From positions 124,001 through 188,000 of the forward strand of contig NZ_LLYA01000002.1 of the NCBI RefSeq assembly GCF_001440415.1: a DNA stretch of 64,000 nt. The letters run 5' to 3'. Both the position numbers and the translations under genes were made by a program. This stretch comes from Bradyrhizobium retamae (GTDB lineage Bacteria; Pseudomonadota; Alphaproteobacteria; Rhizobiales; Xanthobacteraceae). Shown here in pieces: positions 1-9,442 of the stretch. The notes under the pieces are model-generated. The model was not told the origin of the DNA and did no database searches. It was given only the letters and a program-made list of their open reading frames with translations. Position 1 is the stretch's first letter, and every line of letters starts with the position of its first letter.

Positions 1-78
1 GGCGCAGACACGCTAAAGGTCGAAGGCTGCGTCGGCGCACTCTGCGGCGGGGAGAACTGGACGCGGGTCGGACGCTAG
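1..78 (+). CDS. C-terminal end of a DUF2147-like protein (partial)
   Basis: The first 25 codons of the window are open from base 1 and end in TAG at 76-78. The visible peptide contains LKVEGCVGALCGGENWTRV, which matches the usual end of DUF2147 proteins: a short strand, two cysteines a few residues apart, then a WTR motif. Members are small secreted or periplasmic proteins of unknown function. Only the tail is present, so signal peptide and length cannot be judged. The family call rests on this short motif and is moderately sure. Confidence 0.55.
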   Translation, partial: GADTLKVEGCVGALCGGENWTRVGR

Positions 79-100
79 CATCGATTTCGATCACCATTCT

Positions 101-215
101 GTAGGGTGGACAAAGCCAACGGGTCGCGCGAATGCGCGCCCGATGACAGGCTCCGCGTGCCCACCATTCAACGAACTTGAGAGATGGTGGGCACGCTTCG
201 CTTTGCCTATCCTAC
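101..215. repeat. Dispersed palindromic intergenic repeat, copy 1
   Basis: The stretch begins GTAGGGTGGACAAAGCC and ends in an inverted counterpart (GGTGGGCACGC ... CCTATCCTAC). Its core CAACGGGTCGCGCGAATGCG recurs in the copy at 48506-48661, and the GTGGGCAC/CACCCTAC arms recur at 48506-48661 and 52010-52048. It lies between the DUF2147 and DUF3095 genes, which are convergent. It behaves like a REP/BIME-type element and may end transcription in both directions. Confidence 0.7.
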
Positions 216-218
216 AAA

Positions 219-1373
219 TCACGCCGCCATCGCTTTCAACGCTGACGCCGCCGACGCGTAACCGCCGCGGGCGCCGTCGATGAAGTGGACGTGATCGCTG
301 CGCATCACCGAGGGCGCGAAGCAGGTCATCATCGCGGCGTCCTGCCGGTGCAGGCCGTAGCGCACGACCTTGCTGGAAGCCGCCTTTTCTAGAATCTCCG
401 TCAGCGCCCGTTCCAACTCGACCGTGCAATCGAGGATCATCCGCAAGCCATCGTCATATTTGCGGAAGTCGGAATTCTCCACCACCTGCCGCACGTAGTT
501 CTTCGGCACGAATTTGCCGACCTTGATGCCGAACCGCATCACCACATAGGCCCAGAGCGTGACGGCGAGCACGACGGTGCGTCGCTTCAACAGCGGCCCG
601 CCGCGCGCGGCGCGCGCCTCATATTCGACGCCGGCCGGCGGCCAGCGCAGCGGTGGCCCATCCGGCGGCACCGGCCGGCCCGCATCCGGGCTCTGCTCGA
701 CCAGTTTGATGACGTCCTCGATCACCTTGCGGAAGGCGCGCGGATCGGCGCCCTTGGCCGGGACCACCAGCACCGACAGAATGAGCCCGCGGGAGGAAGG
801 AATTTCCTCGAACCGGCACGACAGCCCGGACAGATCGGGCTGCGTTCCCGGCTTCGCCGGTGGGACCGCGAATTCGCCCCGCTTCATCGCGGCATCCGCC
901 CATCCCAGCCCGCCGCCGGAAAACATCGCATAGGACAGATTGGACGACGGCCCGAAGCGAGCGACTTTGATATCGAGCCCCTGCGCGCGAATGTCCCTCA
1001 CCGGCACCAGCGCCACCCGCATCATCAGATCGAGATCGGCGCTGACCCAGGCCGCGGTCGCCGCCAGCGCCTCGCGCGCGTGCGAAAGATCCGCCGGGGA
1101 CACCGCAAAGCTCGCACCGTCGCCGCCGAACACGAACGGAAACTCGCGGCCATCAAGCGCATTGGTCACGGCCGCGATCACGGCAGCGCCGGCCATGTTG
1201 ACTGCCTTGTAGCGCTGATTGGCGATCGCCTTGGTCGACTCGACGATGTCGGCGACACCGACGGCCCAGTCGTCCGGCAACGGCGTATACAGCGCCGGGT
1301 CCATCAGGCTGCCGAAGCCGCGAAAGACCGGAATCGCGCCGTAGAAAATGTCGGTGCCGTCAGACGTCGTCAT
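219..1373 (-). CDS. DUF3095 family protein (nucleotide-cyclase-like fold)
   Basis: A 384-residue protein of the DUF3095 family, whose role is not established. Two signatures are visible: AVGVADIVESTKAI near residue 38 and FVFGGDGASFAV near residue 80. They resemble the two metal-binding segments of class III nucleotidyl cyclases (a D in the first strand, GD in the hairpin), which is the reported distant relationship of this family. The C-terminal third has a hydrophobic segment around residue 270 and a conserved end (CTVELERALTEILEKAA, then YGLHRQDAAMMTCFAP). It is a single gene on the minus strand, 84 bp downstream of htpG. No strong ribosome site is seen before the ATG. Cyclase activity is only inference. 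Confidence 0.8.
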   Translation of the reverse strand: MTTSDGTDIFYGAIPVFRGFGSLMDPALYTPLPDDWAVGVADIVESTKAIANQRYKAVNMAGAAVIAAVTNALDGREFPFVFGGDGASFAVSPADLSHAREALAATAAWVSADLDLMMRVALVPVRDIRAQGLDIKVARFGPSSNLSYAMFSGGGLGWADAAMKRGEFAVPPAKPGTQPDLSGLSCRFEEIPSSRGLILSVLVVPAKGADPRAFRKVIEDVIKLVEQSPDAGRPVPPDGPPLRWPPAGVEYEARAARGGPLLKRRTVVLAVTLWAYVVMRFGIKVGKFVPKNYVRQVVENSDFRKYDDGLRMILDCTVELERALTEILEKAASSKVVRYGLHRQDAAMMTCFAPSVMRSDHVHFIDGARGGYASAASALKAMAA

Positions 1374-1457
1374 GGCGATCTGCGCTACCCCGCGTTCGCA
1401 CTTTCCTAGCAGATACGGCCAGTCTTGGAATTCGGTTCAACCCGGCGACCGAATGTC

Positions 1458-3326
1458 CTAACCCTTTGCGATCCCCCGCAGCACCAACTGGTTGAGCCGG
1501 TTGGCAAACGCCGCCGGATCGTCCGGCAGTTCGCCGTCGAGGATCTGCGCCTGCTCAAACAGCAGGAACGACACGTCCCTGGCCGCATCCTTGTCGCTAG
1601 CAATCGCCGCGACCAGGGGATGGCGCATGTTGATTTCGAGGATCGGCTTGGTGGTCGGCCCCTTGTTCTGCATTGCGAGCAGCCGCTCGAGCATGCGGTC
1701 CTGTGCGCCGCCGCCGGCGACGAGGCACGACGCGCTCGAGGTCAGCCGCTGCGAGGCGCGCACGTCGGAGACGCGCTCGCCGAGCGCGTCCTTGATCAGC
1801 GCGATCGTCGTGGCTTCATCGGCGCCGCCTTCGTCTTTCTTGTCCTCGGCCTTTTCATCCAACAGCGGGATCAGTCCGAAATCGATATCGCCCTGGCTTA
1901 AGGACTTTAGCGGCTTGCCGCCGAAATCCAGCGACGCGGAGGTCCAGAACGCGTCGACCGGATCGGTCAGCAACAGCACTTCTATGCCGCGGGCGGTCGC
2001 GGATTCGAGTTTCGGATTCGACTTCAGCCGTTCAACGCTCTCGCCGGTGAGATAATAGATATCGGTCTGGTTCGGCCTGAGATCCTCGACATACTGCTTG
2101 AGCGAACGCTCCTCGCCCTTTGTCGTGGTGAAGCGCGACAACGCGAGCAGTTTCTCTCGGCGCTCAAAGTCCTCCCAGATGCCTTCCTTGATCACAGGGC
2201 CGAACGCGTCCCAGATTTTTGCGAACGCTTCCGGCTCCTTTTCGCCGAGGCTTTCCAGCTCCGATATCACGCGGCCGGTAACGGCCTTTCGGATCTGCGC
2301 GAGCTGCGGATTGTTCTGCAGCATCTCGCGCGAGATGTTGAGCGGCAGATCTTCGCTGTCGATCACGCCGCGGATGAAGCGCAGATAGGCCGGCAAGAGA
2401 TCGGCGTCGTCGGCGATGAAGACGCGGCGGACATAGAGCTTGACCTTGCCCTTGCGCGCCTGGTCGAACAGGTCGAACGGCTTTGTCGACGGCGCAAACA
2501 GCAGCACCGCGTAGGATTGCCGGCCTTCGGCGCGATAATGCAGCGTCATCGCCGGTTCGTCGAACGCGCCGGCGACCTGCTGATAGGCCTGCTTGTAGTC
2601 ATCCTGCTTGAGCTCCGATTTCGGCCGCTGCCATAGCGCGCTGGCCGAATTGATCTGGCGCGGCTCGCCCTCCTCCGGCACCAGTTCGATCGGAAACTGG
2701 ATGTTGTCGGACCAGGCGCGGACGACACGTTCGATCTCGTAGGTCTCGAGATACTTTGATGCCTCTTTTTTCAGGTGCAGGACGATCTCGGTGCCGCGGA
2801 TGACGCGCGTGGCGTCTTCGTCGCTGGCTTGAGCGATTTCAAATCCGCTGCCGCCGGAGGACGACCAGACGAAGACCTGATCGGAACCGGCGCGGCGGCT
2901 GGTAACGACGATGCGCTCGGCGACCATGAACGCTGCATAGAAGCCGACGCCGAACTGGCCGATCAGATTGGCGCCGTCTTTGGCCTCGGTGAGGCGCGAA
3001 AGAAACGACTTTGTGCCGGAGCGCGCGATGGTGCCGAGATTGTCGATCAGCTCATGCCGGTCCATGCCGATGCCGCTATCGACGACGCTAAGCGTATTGG
3101 CCTTCTTGTCCGGCGCGATACGAATCTTGGGCGGCGCGCCGTCGGCGATCAGCTCGGGCGCCGAGATCGCCTCATAACGCAGCTTGTCGCAGGCGTCAGA
3201 TGCATTCGAAATCAGCTCGCGCAGGAAGATTTCGGTCTCCGAATAGACCGAGTGCACCATCAGGTTCAGAAGCTCGGCGACCTCGGCCTGGAACGGCTGG
3301 GATTCGGGGGCAGTGGTGGTCGTCAT
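1458..3326 (-). CDS. htpG: Molecular chaperone HtpG (Hsp90)
   Basis: Bacterial Hsp90, an ATP-dependent cytosolic chaperone. The N-terminal GHKL ATPase domain is intact: [17 protein letters not shown] near residue 36, [21 protein letters not shown] near residue 85 and [14 protein letters not shown] near residue 123. The middle-domain motif [12 protein letters not shown] and a C-terminal dimerisation region follow. The ATG at 3326 ([16 protein letters not shown]) gives 622 residues, almost the family length of about 624; an upstream in-frame start would add 27 unlike residues. It is a single gene flanked by the DUF3095 gene and the type I secretion operon. Confidence 0.97.
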   Translation of the reverse strand: MTTTTAPESQPFQAEVAELLNLMVHSVYSETEIFLRELISNASDACDKLRYEAISAPELIADGAPPKIRIAPDKKANTLSVVDSGIGMDRHELIDNLGTIARSGTKSFLSRLTEAKDGANLIGQFGVGFYAAFMVAERIVVTSRRAGSDQVFVWSSSGGSGFEIAQASDEDATRVIRGTEIVLHLKKEASKYLETYEIERVVRAWSDNIQFPIELVPEEGEPRQINSASALWQRPKSELKQDDYKQAYQQVAGAFDEPAMTLHYRAEGRQSYAVLLFAPSTKPFDLFDQARKGKVKLYVRRVFIADDADLLPAYLRFIRGVIDSEDLPLNISREMLQNNPQLAQIRKAVTGRVISELESLGEKEPEAFAKIWDAFGPVIKEGIWEDFERREKLLALSRFTTTKGEERSLKQYVEDLRPNQTDIYYLTGESVERLKSNPKLESATARGIEVLLLTDPVDAFWTSASLDFGGKPLKSLSQGDIDFGLIPLLDEKAEDKKDEGGADEATTIALIKDALGERVSDVRASQRLTSSASCLVAGGGAQDRMLERLLAMQNKGPTTKPILEINMRHPLVAAIASDKDAARDVSFLLFEQAQILDGELPDDPAAFANRLNQLVLRGIAKG

Positions 3327-3429
3327 ACGGGGCTCGCAATGCAAACAGGGCGGGACGGGAAGCCCTGATATAACAATGCCGTCTGGGGTGGCAAGATTTG
3401 CGACCACGCGCCAAAAGCCTGTTTGCCCC

Positions 3430-5403
3430 TTACCGCTCGACGAAAGCGCGCTGGAACTGATCCAGAATCGGTTTGAAAAGGTAGCTGAGCATGGTCCGGC
3501 TGCCGGTCTGCATGAACACTTCCGCGGGCATGCCCGAGGAGAGCTGCAGCCCGGCGAGACGGCGGCGCTCCTCTTCCGGCAGCATGATCCGGACCGTGAA
3601 ATAGGACGTGCCGGTCTGCTGGTCGCGGGTGGTGTCGGGCGAGACGTACGACACCTGACCGATCAATTGCGGCGTCACCCGCTGGTTGAAGGCCGAGAAA
3701 CGAACAAATGCCTGCTGGCCCTTGCGCACTTGATCGATATCGTTCGGCTGCAACCGCGCCTCGATCTGCAGATCGTCGGAATCCGGCACCACTTCCATGA
3801 CGGTGTCGCCGGGGCGAATGACGCCGCCGATGGTGTGCGCGTTGAGCTGATGGATCACGCCCGACGTCGGCGCGCGCATCTCGATGCGCTCGAGCACGTC
3901 GCGCGCGGCGATGCTTCGTTCGCTGAGTTCGGCCTCCTTGCCCTGCGCCTCGCCTAGTTCCTTGACGACTTCGGTGCGGACATCCTGGTCGAGCCTGACC
4001 ATCTGAAGCTTCGCCTCGTCGATCTTGTTTTTGGTCTCGGCGATCGTGGAGATTAGCTGGCCGCGCTCGCCTTCGATTCTCGCGCTCTCGCGCTGCAAGG
4101 CCGTGAGCCGCGCGATCGGCACCAGACGCTTGTCGAAGAGCTCCTGCACTCCCGTGAGTTCGCCGGTGATCAGTTCCAGTTGCTTGGCCTTGGACGCAAC
4201 CTGCGCGTCGAGGCCGACGATCTCGTCGCCAAGCTGCGTTACCTTGCTCTGCAGCAGATCCTTCTGGCTCTCGCGCGCCGTCACCCGCGCCCTGAACAGC
4301 GAAGCCTCGGAGGCCAGCAGCGTTTTAACACCGGGATCGTCAAGCCGCGCCGACATCTCGGCCGGTATCGCCGGCCGGGGCAGACCGTCGCGTTCGGCGA
4401 CCAGCCGTGCGATCTTCGCCCGCATTTCATCGAGCTGCTTGCTCACCACCTGCAGGCTGGCTTGCGCCTGCGTCGAATCCAGCCGCAGCAACAGATCGCC
4501 GGCGTTGACCCGCATGCCGTTGTGGACCGGGATCTGGGCGACCACCCCGCCGGTCGGATGCTGGATCGTCTTGACGTTGGACTGCACCACCAGATTGCCC
4601 GGCACCACGACCGCGCCTGACAGCGGCACGAATGCCATCCAGCCGCCTGCCAACCCGCCGACGACTAGCAGCACCCGCAAGCCCGTGCGCAATTCACGCT
4701 CGAAGGTGCGCGCCGCCCGCAGCACGATGCTCTCGCCCGGCGCGTCCGCGACATCAGCCGATCCGTCGCGGTTGGCAAGGAAGGCAACTCCTGCGGTCAG
4801 CCCAGTGCGGACGACCCGCGTCACGGAACGCTCGCGCGGCACGGCGCCCGCAGGGGCCGGCGGCGCCAATTGGGGCGCCTCGATGCGAGGCGGCTCCCGT
4901 CGGTCGTCGATCTGCAAAAGCTCCGGTCTCGACCTCGGCATGTTCATGAGCGACGGATCGTCCGGCGCGATGATTGGACCGCGCGGCTGCCGTTCGTTCA
5001 GCCATGGATTGCCGCGCGCGCTGGCCGCCGGTGGCGGGGTCACGAATTGCGGCTCACGCGTGACGCGCCCGCCGCGCGTCGCCGGAGGTTCGGCATCGAA
5101 AACGTCGGACCGGGATCCAAAGGGGCCGAGCCAATCCAGCACCCGTCCCATCTTGCCCTTTTTCTTCGACCGCTTCGGCCGTGCGGGACGCGAACGTCGC
5201 GCGCCCTGACGTGGTTCGTCATTCGCCGGACGACGAAGCGGCGGCCGCTGGTCCGGCAGATTGTCAAGCTCGAACGCCTGCCGCAATCGCTGCAGTTCGA
5301 GGATCAGCGCCTGGCCCTGCGGCGCCACGACCTCGTCGTCCGCTCCACCGACCCGGCGTCGCGCCACTCTTTCATCGGTGTGTACGTGATCGAAATTCTT
5401 CAT
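3430..5403 (-). CDS. Type I secretion membrane-fusion protein, HlyD/PrsE type, with long N-terminal extension
   Basis: Periplasmic adaptor of a type I secretion system, linking the inner-membrane ABC transporter to a TolC-type outer-membrane channel. A single membrane helix lies at about residues 243-260. It is followed by the lipoyl half ([22 protein letters not shown]), a long coiled coil at about 315-470, the second lipoyl half ([11 protein letters not shown]) and the conserved end. Typical members are 430-480 residues; this one has 657 because about 240 residues precede the helix. That extension is proline- and arginine-rich and contains a basic run ([15 protein letters not shown]) near residues 71-84. 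The start ATG overlaps the stop of the ABC transporter gene (ATGA), so the two are translationally coupled. No TolC gene is in the window. Confidence 0.92.
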   Translation of the reverse strand: MKNFDHVHTDERVARRRVGGADDEVVAPQGQALILELQRLRQAFELDNLPDQRPPLRRPANDEPRQGARRSRPARPKRSKKKGKMGRVLDWLGPFGSRSDVFDAEPPATRGGRVTREPQFVTPPPAASARGNPWLNERQPRGPIIAPDDPSLMNMPRSRPELLQIDDRREPPRIEAPQLAPPAPAGAVPRERSVTRVVRTGLTAGVAFLANRDGSADVADAPGESIVLRAARTFERELRTGLRVLLVVGGLAGGWMAFVPLSGAVVVPGNLVVQSNVKTIQHPTGGVVAQIPVHNGMRVNAGDLLLRLDSTQAQASLQVVSKQLDEMRAKIARLVAERDGLPRPAIPAEMSARLDDPGVKTLLASEASLFRARVTARESQKDLLQSKVTQLGDEIVGLDAQVASKAKQLELITGELTGVQELFDKRLVPIARLTALQRESARIEGERGQLISTIAETKNKIDEAKLQMVRLDQDVRTEVVKELGEAQGKEAELSERSIAARDVLERIEMRAPTSGVIHQLNAHTIGGVIRPGDTVMEVVPDSDDLQIEARLQPNDIDQVRKGQQAFVRFSAFNQRVTPQLIGQVSYVSPDTTRDQQTGTSYFTVRIMLPEEERRRLAGLQLSSGMPAEVFMQTGSRTMLSYLFKPILDQFQRAFVER

Positions 5404-7247
5404 GAAGAAACACTCTCGGCAAGTGATGGGCGCTGGTCTGCCTTTGCCTGCGGCGGGCCTGGCGGCGATCCCGGCGCCCCATTGCCGTTGGCGTTGCGGA
5501 CGCGCGCAAAGACTTCTTCGCGCGGGCCGAACGCGATCGCCTTGCCCTCATAGAGCACTATCGTCATATCAAGCGCGGAAAGCGCGCTTGGGCGGTGCGA
5601 GATGACGACGACGATGGATTTGTTCTGGCGCATGATGGCGATGGCGCGGGTTAAGGCGTTCTCGCCGTCGGCATCGAGATTGGCGTTGGGTTCGTCGAGA
5701 ACAATCAGAAACGGATCGCCGAATACCGCCCGCGCCAGGCCAACGCGCTGCTTCTGTCCAGCCGACAGCGAGATGCCGCCCGCCCCTATTCGCGTCGCAT
5801 AACCTTCCGGCAGGCGCAGGATGATGTCATGGACGCCGGCGATCTGAGCGGCCTTGAGGATGGCGTCGGAAGTTGCGTGTTCGTCGAAACGGCAGATGTT
5901 CTCCGCTACCGTGCCGTCAAACAAGCCGACGTCCTGCGGCAGATAGCCGACGTGCCGGCCGAGATCCTCGTTGCGCCATTGATCGAGTGAGGCGCCGTCA
6001 AGCCGCACCGCGCCGCGATGCGCCGGCCAGATTCCAACCAGCGCCTTGGAAAGCGAGGTCTTGCCCGACGCGCTGGCGCCCAGTAGCGCCAGCCCCGCGC
6101 CGGCCTTGAGTGAAAACGTAACGCCAGACACGATCGGCATGTCGAAACCGGGCGCCGCCACCGCGAGATTTTGCACGGACAATTCGCGGCAGGGACGCGG
6201 CAGCATGACCGGCGGCGCCGGAGGCGGTGCGGTCGCCTTGCAGATGTCGCGCAGACGGGCGAGGCCCTGGCGGGCGGCGGCCAATTGCTTCCAGGTGCCG
6301 AGCGCGATTTCAACCGGTGCGAGCGCACGCCCCATCAGGATCGACGACGCGATCATGACGCCACCCGACGCCTTGTCGACCACGACGAGATAGGCGCCGA
6401 TACCGAGCATTCCCGATTGCAGAATGTAGCGCAGCACCTTCGCGGCCGAGCCGAGATTGGCATAGACGTCGGTGGCGCGGATGTTTTCCTGCAGGTAGCG
6501 CTCGTTGGCCTGCGACCAGCGTGCCGTCAACCGATCCGTCATGCCGAGCGCGCGGACGATTTCCGCGTTGCGCTGCGTCGCATCCGCCAGCACCTGGCGC
6601 TGCGCGTTCATGTCCATCGCCGCCTTGGCCGAATTGCGCGAGATCCGCTCGGTCAGCAAGGTCATAGCAATGATCGCCGCAGTACCCAGCAGCGCCGTGA
6701 AACCGATCGCGGGGTGAAACAGAAACAGCCCGATCAGAAAGACCGGGATCCACGGCATGTCCAGGAATGCCGTCGGCCCCATGCCCGACATAAAGGTGCG
6801 CACCTGGTCGAGATCGCGTAGCGGCTGCTGCATCAGGACCGGCTTGACGCCGCGCAGCGGCAAGGCGGCGAGCGCCGAATGGATCGAGCCTTGCAGGCCG
6901 GCATCGAACAGCGTTGCGACCCGGCACAGCATCCGCGACCGCATCGCGTCGAAATATCCCTGCACTAGATAGGCGAACAGCACCATCAGGGACAGGCCGA
7001 ACAGGGTCGCGAGGTTACGGCTCGGAATTACCCGATCGTACACCTGCAACATATAGAGTGGGCCCGACAGCATCAGGATGTTGATGACGCCGCTGAATAC
7101 GGCGACGCCGATCATGCGGCGCGCACTGGCGCGCAGCGCATTCGTGACTGGATCGTCGGCGGCCAGCGTCGAACGCAGGCCCGACACTGCGCGGGGCGCC
7201 GACGCTGCCCGCGCTCGGTCCTGCGTCTGACCCTGAGCGATACTCAT
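5400..7247 (-). CDS. Type I secretion ABC permease/ATPase (PrsD-like)
   Basis: Fused membrane and ATPase subunit of a type I secretion system, 615 residues. Transmembrane helices occupy about residues 45-310 (for example VAVFSGVINILMLSGPLYML). The nucleotide-binding domain shows Walker A GASASGKTS at 390-398, the signature LSAGQKQR near 494, Walker B FLIVLDEPNANLD near 513 and the switch histidine in VVISHR. There is no N-terminal C39 peptidase domain, so the substrate is not cleaved by this protein. It is first in a minus-strand operon with the HlyD-type adaptor and is divergent from the putative substrate gene at 7676. The end of the protein is rich in Gly/Pro/Ala and probably disordered. 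Confidence 0.94.
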   Translation of the reverse strand: MSIAQGQTQDRARAASAPRAVSGLRSTLAADDPVTNALRASARRMIGVAVFSGVINILMLSGPLYMLQVYDRVIPSRNLATLFGLSLMVLFAYLVQGYFDAMRSRMLCRVATLFDAGLQGSIHSALAALPLRGVKPVLMQQPLRDLDQVRTFMSGMGPTAFLDMPWIPVFLIGLFLFHPAIGFTALLGTAAIIAMTLLTERISRNSAKAAMDMNAQRQVLADATQRNAEIVRALGMTDRLTARWSQANERYLQENIRATDVYANLGSAAKVLRYILQSGMLGIGAYLVVVDKASGGVMIASSILMGRALAPVEIALGTWKQLAAARQGLARLRDICKATAPPPAPPVMLPRPCRELSVQNLAVAAPGFDMPIVSGVTFSLKAGAGLALLGASASGKTSLSKALVGIWPAHRGAVRLDGASLDQWRNEDLGRHVGYLPQDVGLFDGTVAENICRFDEHATSDAILKAAQIAGVHDIILRLPEGYATRIGAGGISLSAGQKQRVGLARAVFGDPFLIVLDEPNANLDADGENALTRAIAIMRQNKSIVVVISHRPSALSALDMTIVLYEGKAIAFGPREEVFARVRNANGNGAPGSPPGPPQAKADQRPSLAESVSS

Positions 7248-7675
7248 TGAACTGCCCTACGACCCGCTCGATCGGGTCTCCCTGCAGGTCTCCTTGACGC
7301 GCGATGCGGACCATTTTTCGACAAGAATGCGACGAATGCCGATTGTTCAAGTTCGCCCGTGGGTAGAACGGTGGCAAAGGCGTTTGTCGCCGATACCGCA
7401 CGCACGCTTCCGGCTGCGATTCCGACACCGAGGCCTGGCGCACCCGACAAGGGGCCGCGATACCCTTCTCGCGCGCACTTCATTCGCCGTTTTCCCGCAC
7501 GGCGTGCGTCATGGATTCGTCCGTCTATCACCTTGCTTCGGCGCTCATTGGTCGCTGTGTCGGCCGAATGACGCCATGAAGCTAAATGATCCTTCACCAT
7601 GCGCGACGTCCCGCCCCCTGGCGGATGGCCGCGCCTACGCGTCAATGGATTCGACTGGACAGCAGGGGACGGACA
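7248..7675. promoter_or_regulatory. Divergent intergenic region between secretion operon and its putative substrate
   Basis: The 428 bp separate two divergent genes and must hold both promoters. Several open frames cross it but none has a ribosome site or protein character. A purine-rich site (GCAGGGGACGGACA) lies just before the ATG at 7676, and AGGGCAG precedes the minus-strand ATG at 7247. No operator sequence was recognised. Confidence 0.4.
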
Positions 7676-9178
7676 ATGGCTCGCTTGGCTCACGGGGATC
7701 AGCCCGACGATCTCGATCTCCCGACCGATGAAGTCGCCAGCCCGCCAGTCGCTCCGGCTTCCCCGTCCACGACACCGCTCGAAGAACCGCCGCCGGCCAG
7801 CCAAACGACGTCACGGCCTGTCGGTTCGAATTTCTCCGACCTCAGCGCAACCTTCAACGGCACGGCTCGGGCGCCGGTGGATGCCCCGCAGCAAAGCGCG
7901 CTCGGCAACGGCGCCCAAGCAGCCGTCAGTATTGCACACCACACCAACGATCTCACCGCGGTGCAGAACAATCTGCTGGCCGAACTCAACACAGGCCAGT
8001 TCTCCGGCGCTGCGCTCGGCCATGTTCAGGCGATGCTGTCCGACATCACCAGCGCCATTTCGGCGGCCAACGCCTCGGTGAGCGCGGCAGGCTCGTTCGG
8101 CAACGCCGCTGGCGCAGAGCAAGCGCTTCGCATCAGCCAACTCAGCGTCATCAATGCCGTCAGTAGCGATCCCGTGCTGGCCAATCCGGCGCCGGCCGCG
8201 CCGCTGCCGATCGGCACTCCGGCGCCCGCCGCGCCTCACAATCTCGCGGAGATCGGCGCGATTTTCGACGACGTGGCCAGTCAGATCCTTGGCGGGGTCA
8301 ATGACGGTAACCGGGCGCAGATCACCGACGACATCAATGCTGTGATATCGGACATGCAGGCGCTGATGACCGCCAACCCGGAACTGTTCGACGGGCTGAC
8401 CGGCGTCCATGCCGATGAGATCGTGCAGCAACTCCAACTCGAGCTCGTCTATATCAACGACCCCGGGATAAGCCCCACGGCGGCGCAGGCCAGCGTCGAC
8501 AACATCCTCGACATCATCGACATCATCCAGAGCGATGCCAATCTGGCTGATATGGCAACGCAAGACGGCATCGGCGGTCTTTCGCCGCTTCCGGAGGACA
8601 CCTCGCCGGCTCCGAAATATCTCGACAATGATGTGCAGACCGCGTTCCTGGCCAACTTCATTGCGCAGTCAAATTCGCTTGGAAAGCAAGCCGTCGACCT
8701 CGTGGGAAGCCAAGACGGCGAGGCGATCGCCGCACTGATCGGCGATCTAAGGGCATTCGAGAAGAGCGTCACCGATTTCGACGCGGACCTGGGCGGTATC
8801 CTCGGCGCCGAAATTGCCGCGATGATCAAGGGATTGCAGACCGGCAACGCGACGCTGGTCGTCGCTGCCGCGGACCAGATGCATGGCAATGCGGCCGATG
8901 CCGGCGGCAACAATATCCCTGTTACCGGCGGCACCTACAATCCGGACGGCTTGACGGTCGCCGAGGTGTTGGGGATGCCGGTCGCGGAGACGCCGGTCGC
9001 CGAAACGCCGGCGGCGATGGCCGCGGCGGCTAGCCTGGACGTGCAACAAGTCGCAGCCCCCACCATGAGCGGCGAGCCGGCGATGGTTACGATTGCCGAC
9101 GTGGAGATCTGGGGCGCGGACCAAGCCAATTCGGACATGCCCGAATTGGCGCATCATTTACATCATATGTGGGGATAG
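7676..9178 (+). CDS. Putative type I secreted protein, cysteine-free, Ala/Asp-rich
   Basis: A 500-residue protein of no recognised family. It has no cysteine and no N-terminal signal peptide. It is acidic and rich in Ala, Asp, Asn and Gly, with a Pro/Ser/Thr-rich start (residues 15-50) and a helical middle with repeated I/L-rich segments (NILDIIDIIQSDANL). Residues about 440-460 contain a short repeat (PVAETPVAETPA), and the end is histidine-rich (LAHHLHHMWG). These traits and the divergent type I secretion genes make it the likely substrate. No GGxGxDxxx calcium repeats are present, so it is not a classical RTX protein. The ATG at 7676 is chosen because AGGGGA stands 6-7 bases upstream; upstream in-frame codons lack a site. 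Secretion is inferred from context and composition. Confidence 0.7.
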   Translation: MARLAHGDQPDDLDLPTDEVASPPVAPASPSTTPLEEPPPASQTTSRPVGSNFSDLSATFNGTARAPVDAPQQSALGNGAQAAVSIAHHTNDLTAVQNNLLAELNTGQFSGAALGHVQAMLSDITSAISAANASVSAAGSFGNAAGAEQALRISQLSVINAVSSDPVLANPAPAAPLPIGTPAPAAPHNLAEIGAIFDDVASQILGGVNDGNRAQITDDINAVISDMQALMTANPELFDGLTGVHADEIVQQLQLELVYINDPGISPTAAQASVDNILDIIDIIQSDANLADMATQDGIGGLSPLPEDTSPAPKYLDNDVQTAFLANFIAQSNSLGKQAVDLVGSQDGEAIAALIGDLRAFEKSVTDFDADLGGILGAEIAAMIKGLQTGNATLVVAAADQMHGNAADAGGNNIPVTGGTYNPDGLTVAEVLGMPVAETPVAETPAAMAAAASLDVQQVAAPTMSGEPAMVTIADVEIWGADQANSDMPELAHHLHHMWG

Positions 9179-9442
9179 CGGCGCGCGGCGCGACCTCCGG
9201 CGCCCCCGACACGTCGGGGACGCTGGAGGCCAATACATCAAAGCAAGAAACGCGTTCGCCGATCCGGCTCACGCGGCGGGCGCAAAAGAGCTCTTCACCG
9301 GCCAATGCCCGCAAAGAACGATCTTGGACGATGGCCTCATCGACGGCTTTGAGGACCATCACTAGTACGGCAGCGACATCGGCGGTTGGTGGGATCGGCG
9401 CCAACAGTTGCTGTTCGGTAAGTGAAGTAGCGGGGCGTATGT

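Noticed and set aside
4025..5209. Plus-strand open frame of 394 codons opposite the HlyD-type adaptor
   Set aside because: Ser/Arg/Pro-rich translation without domains; antisense to a clear gene with an ATGA-coupled start.
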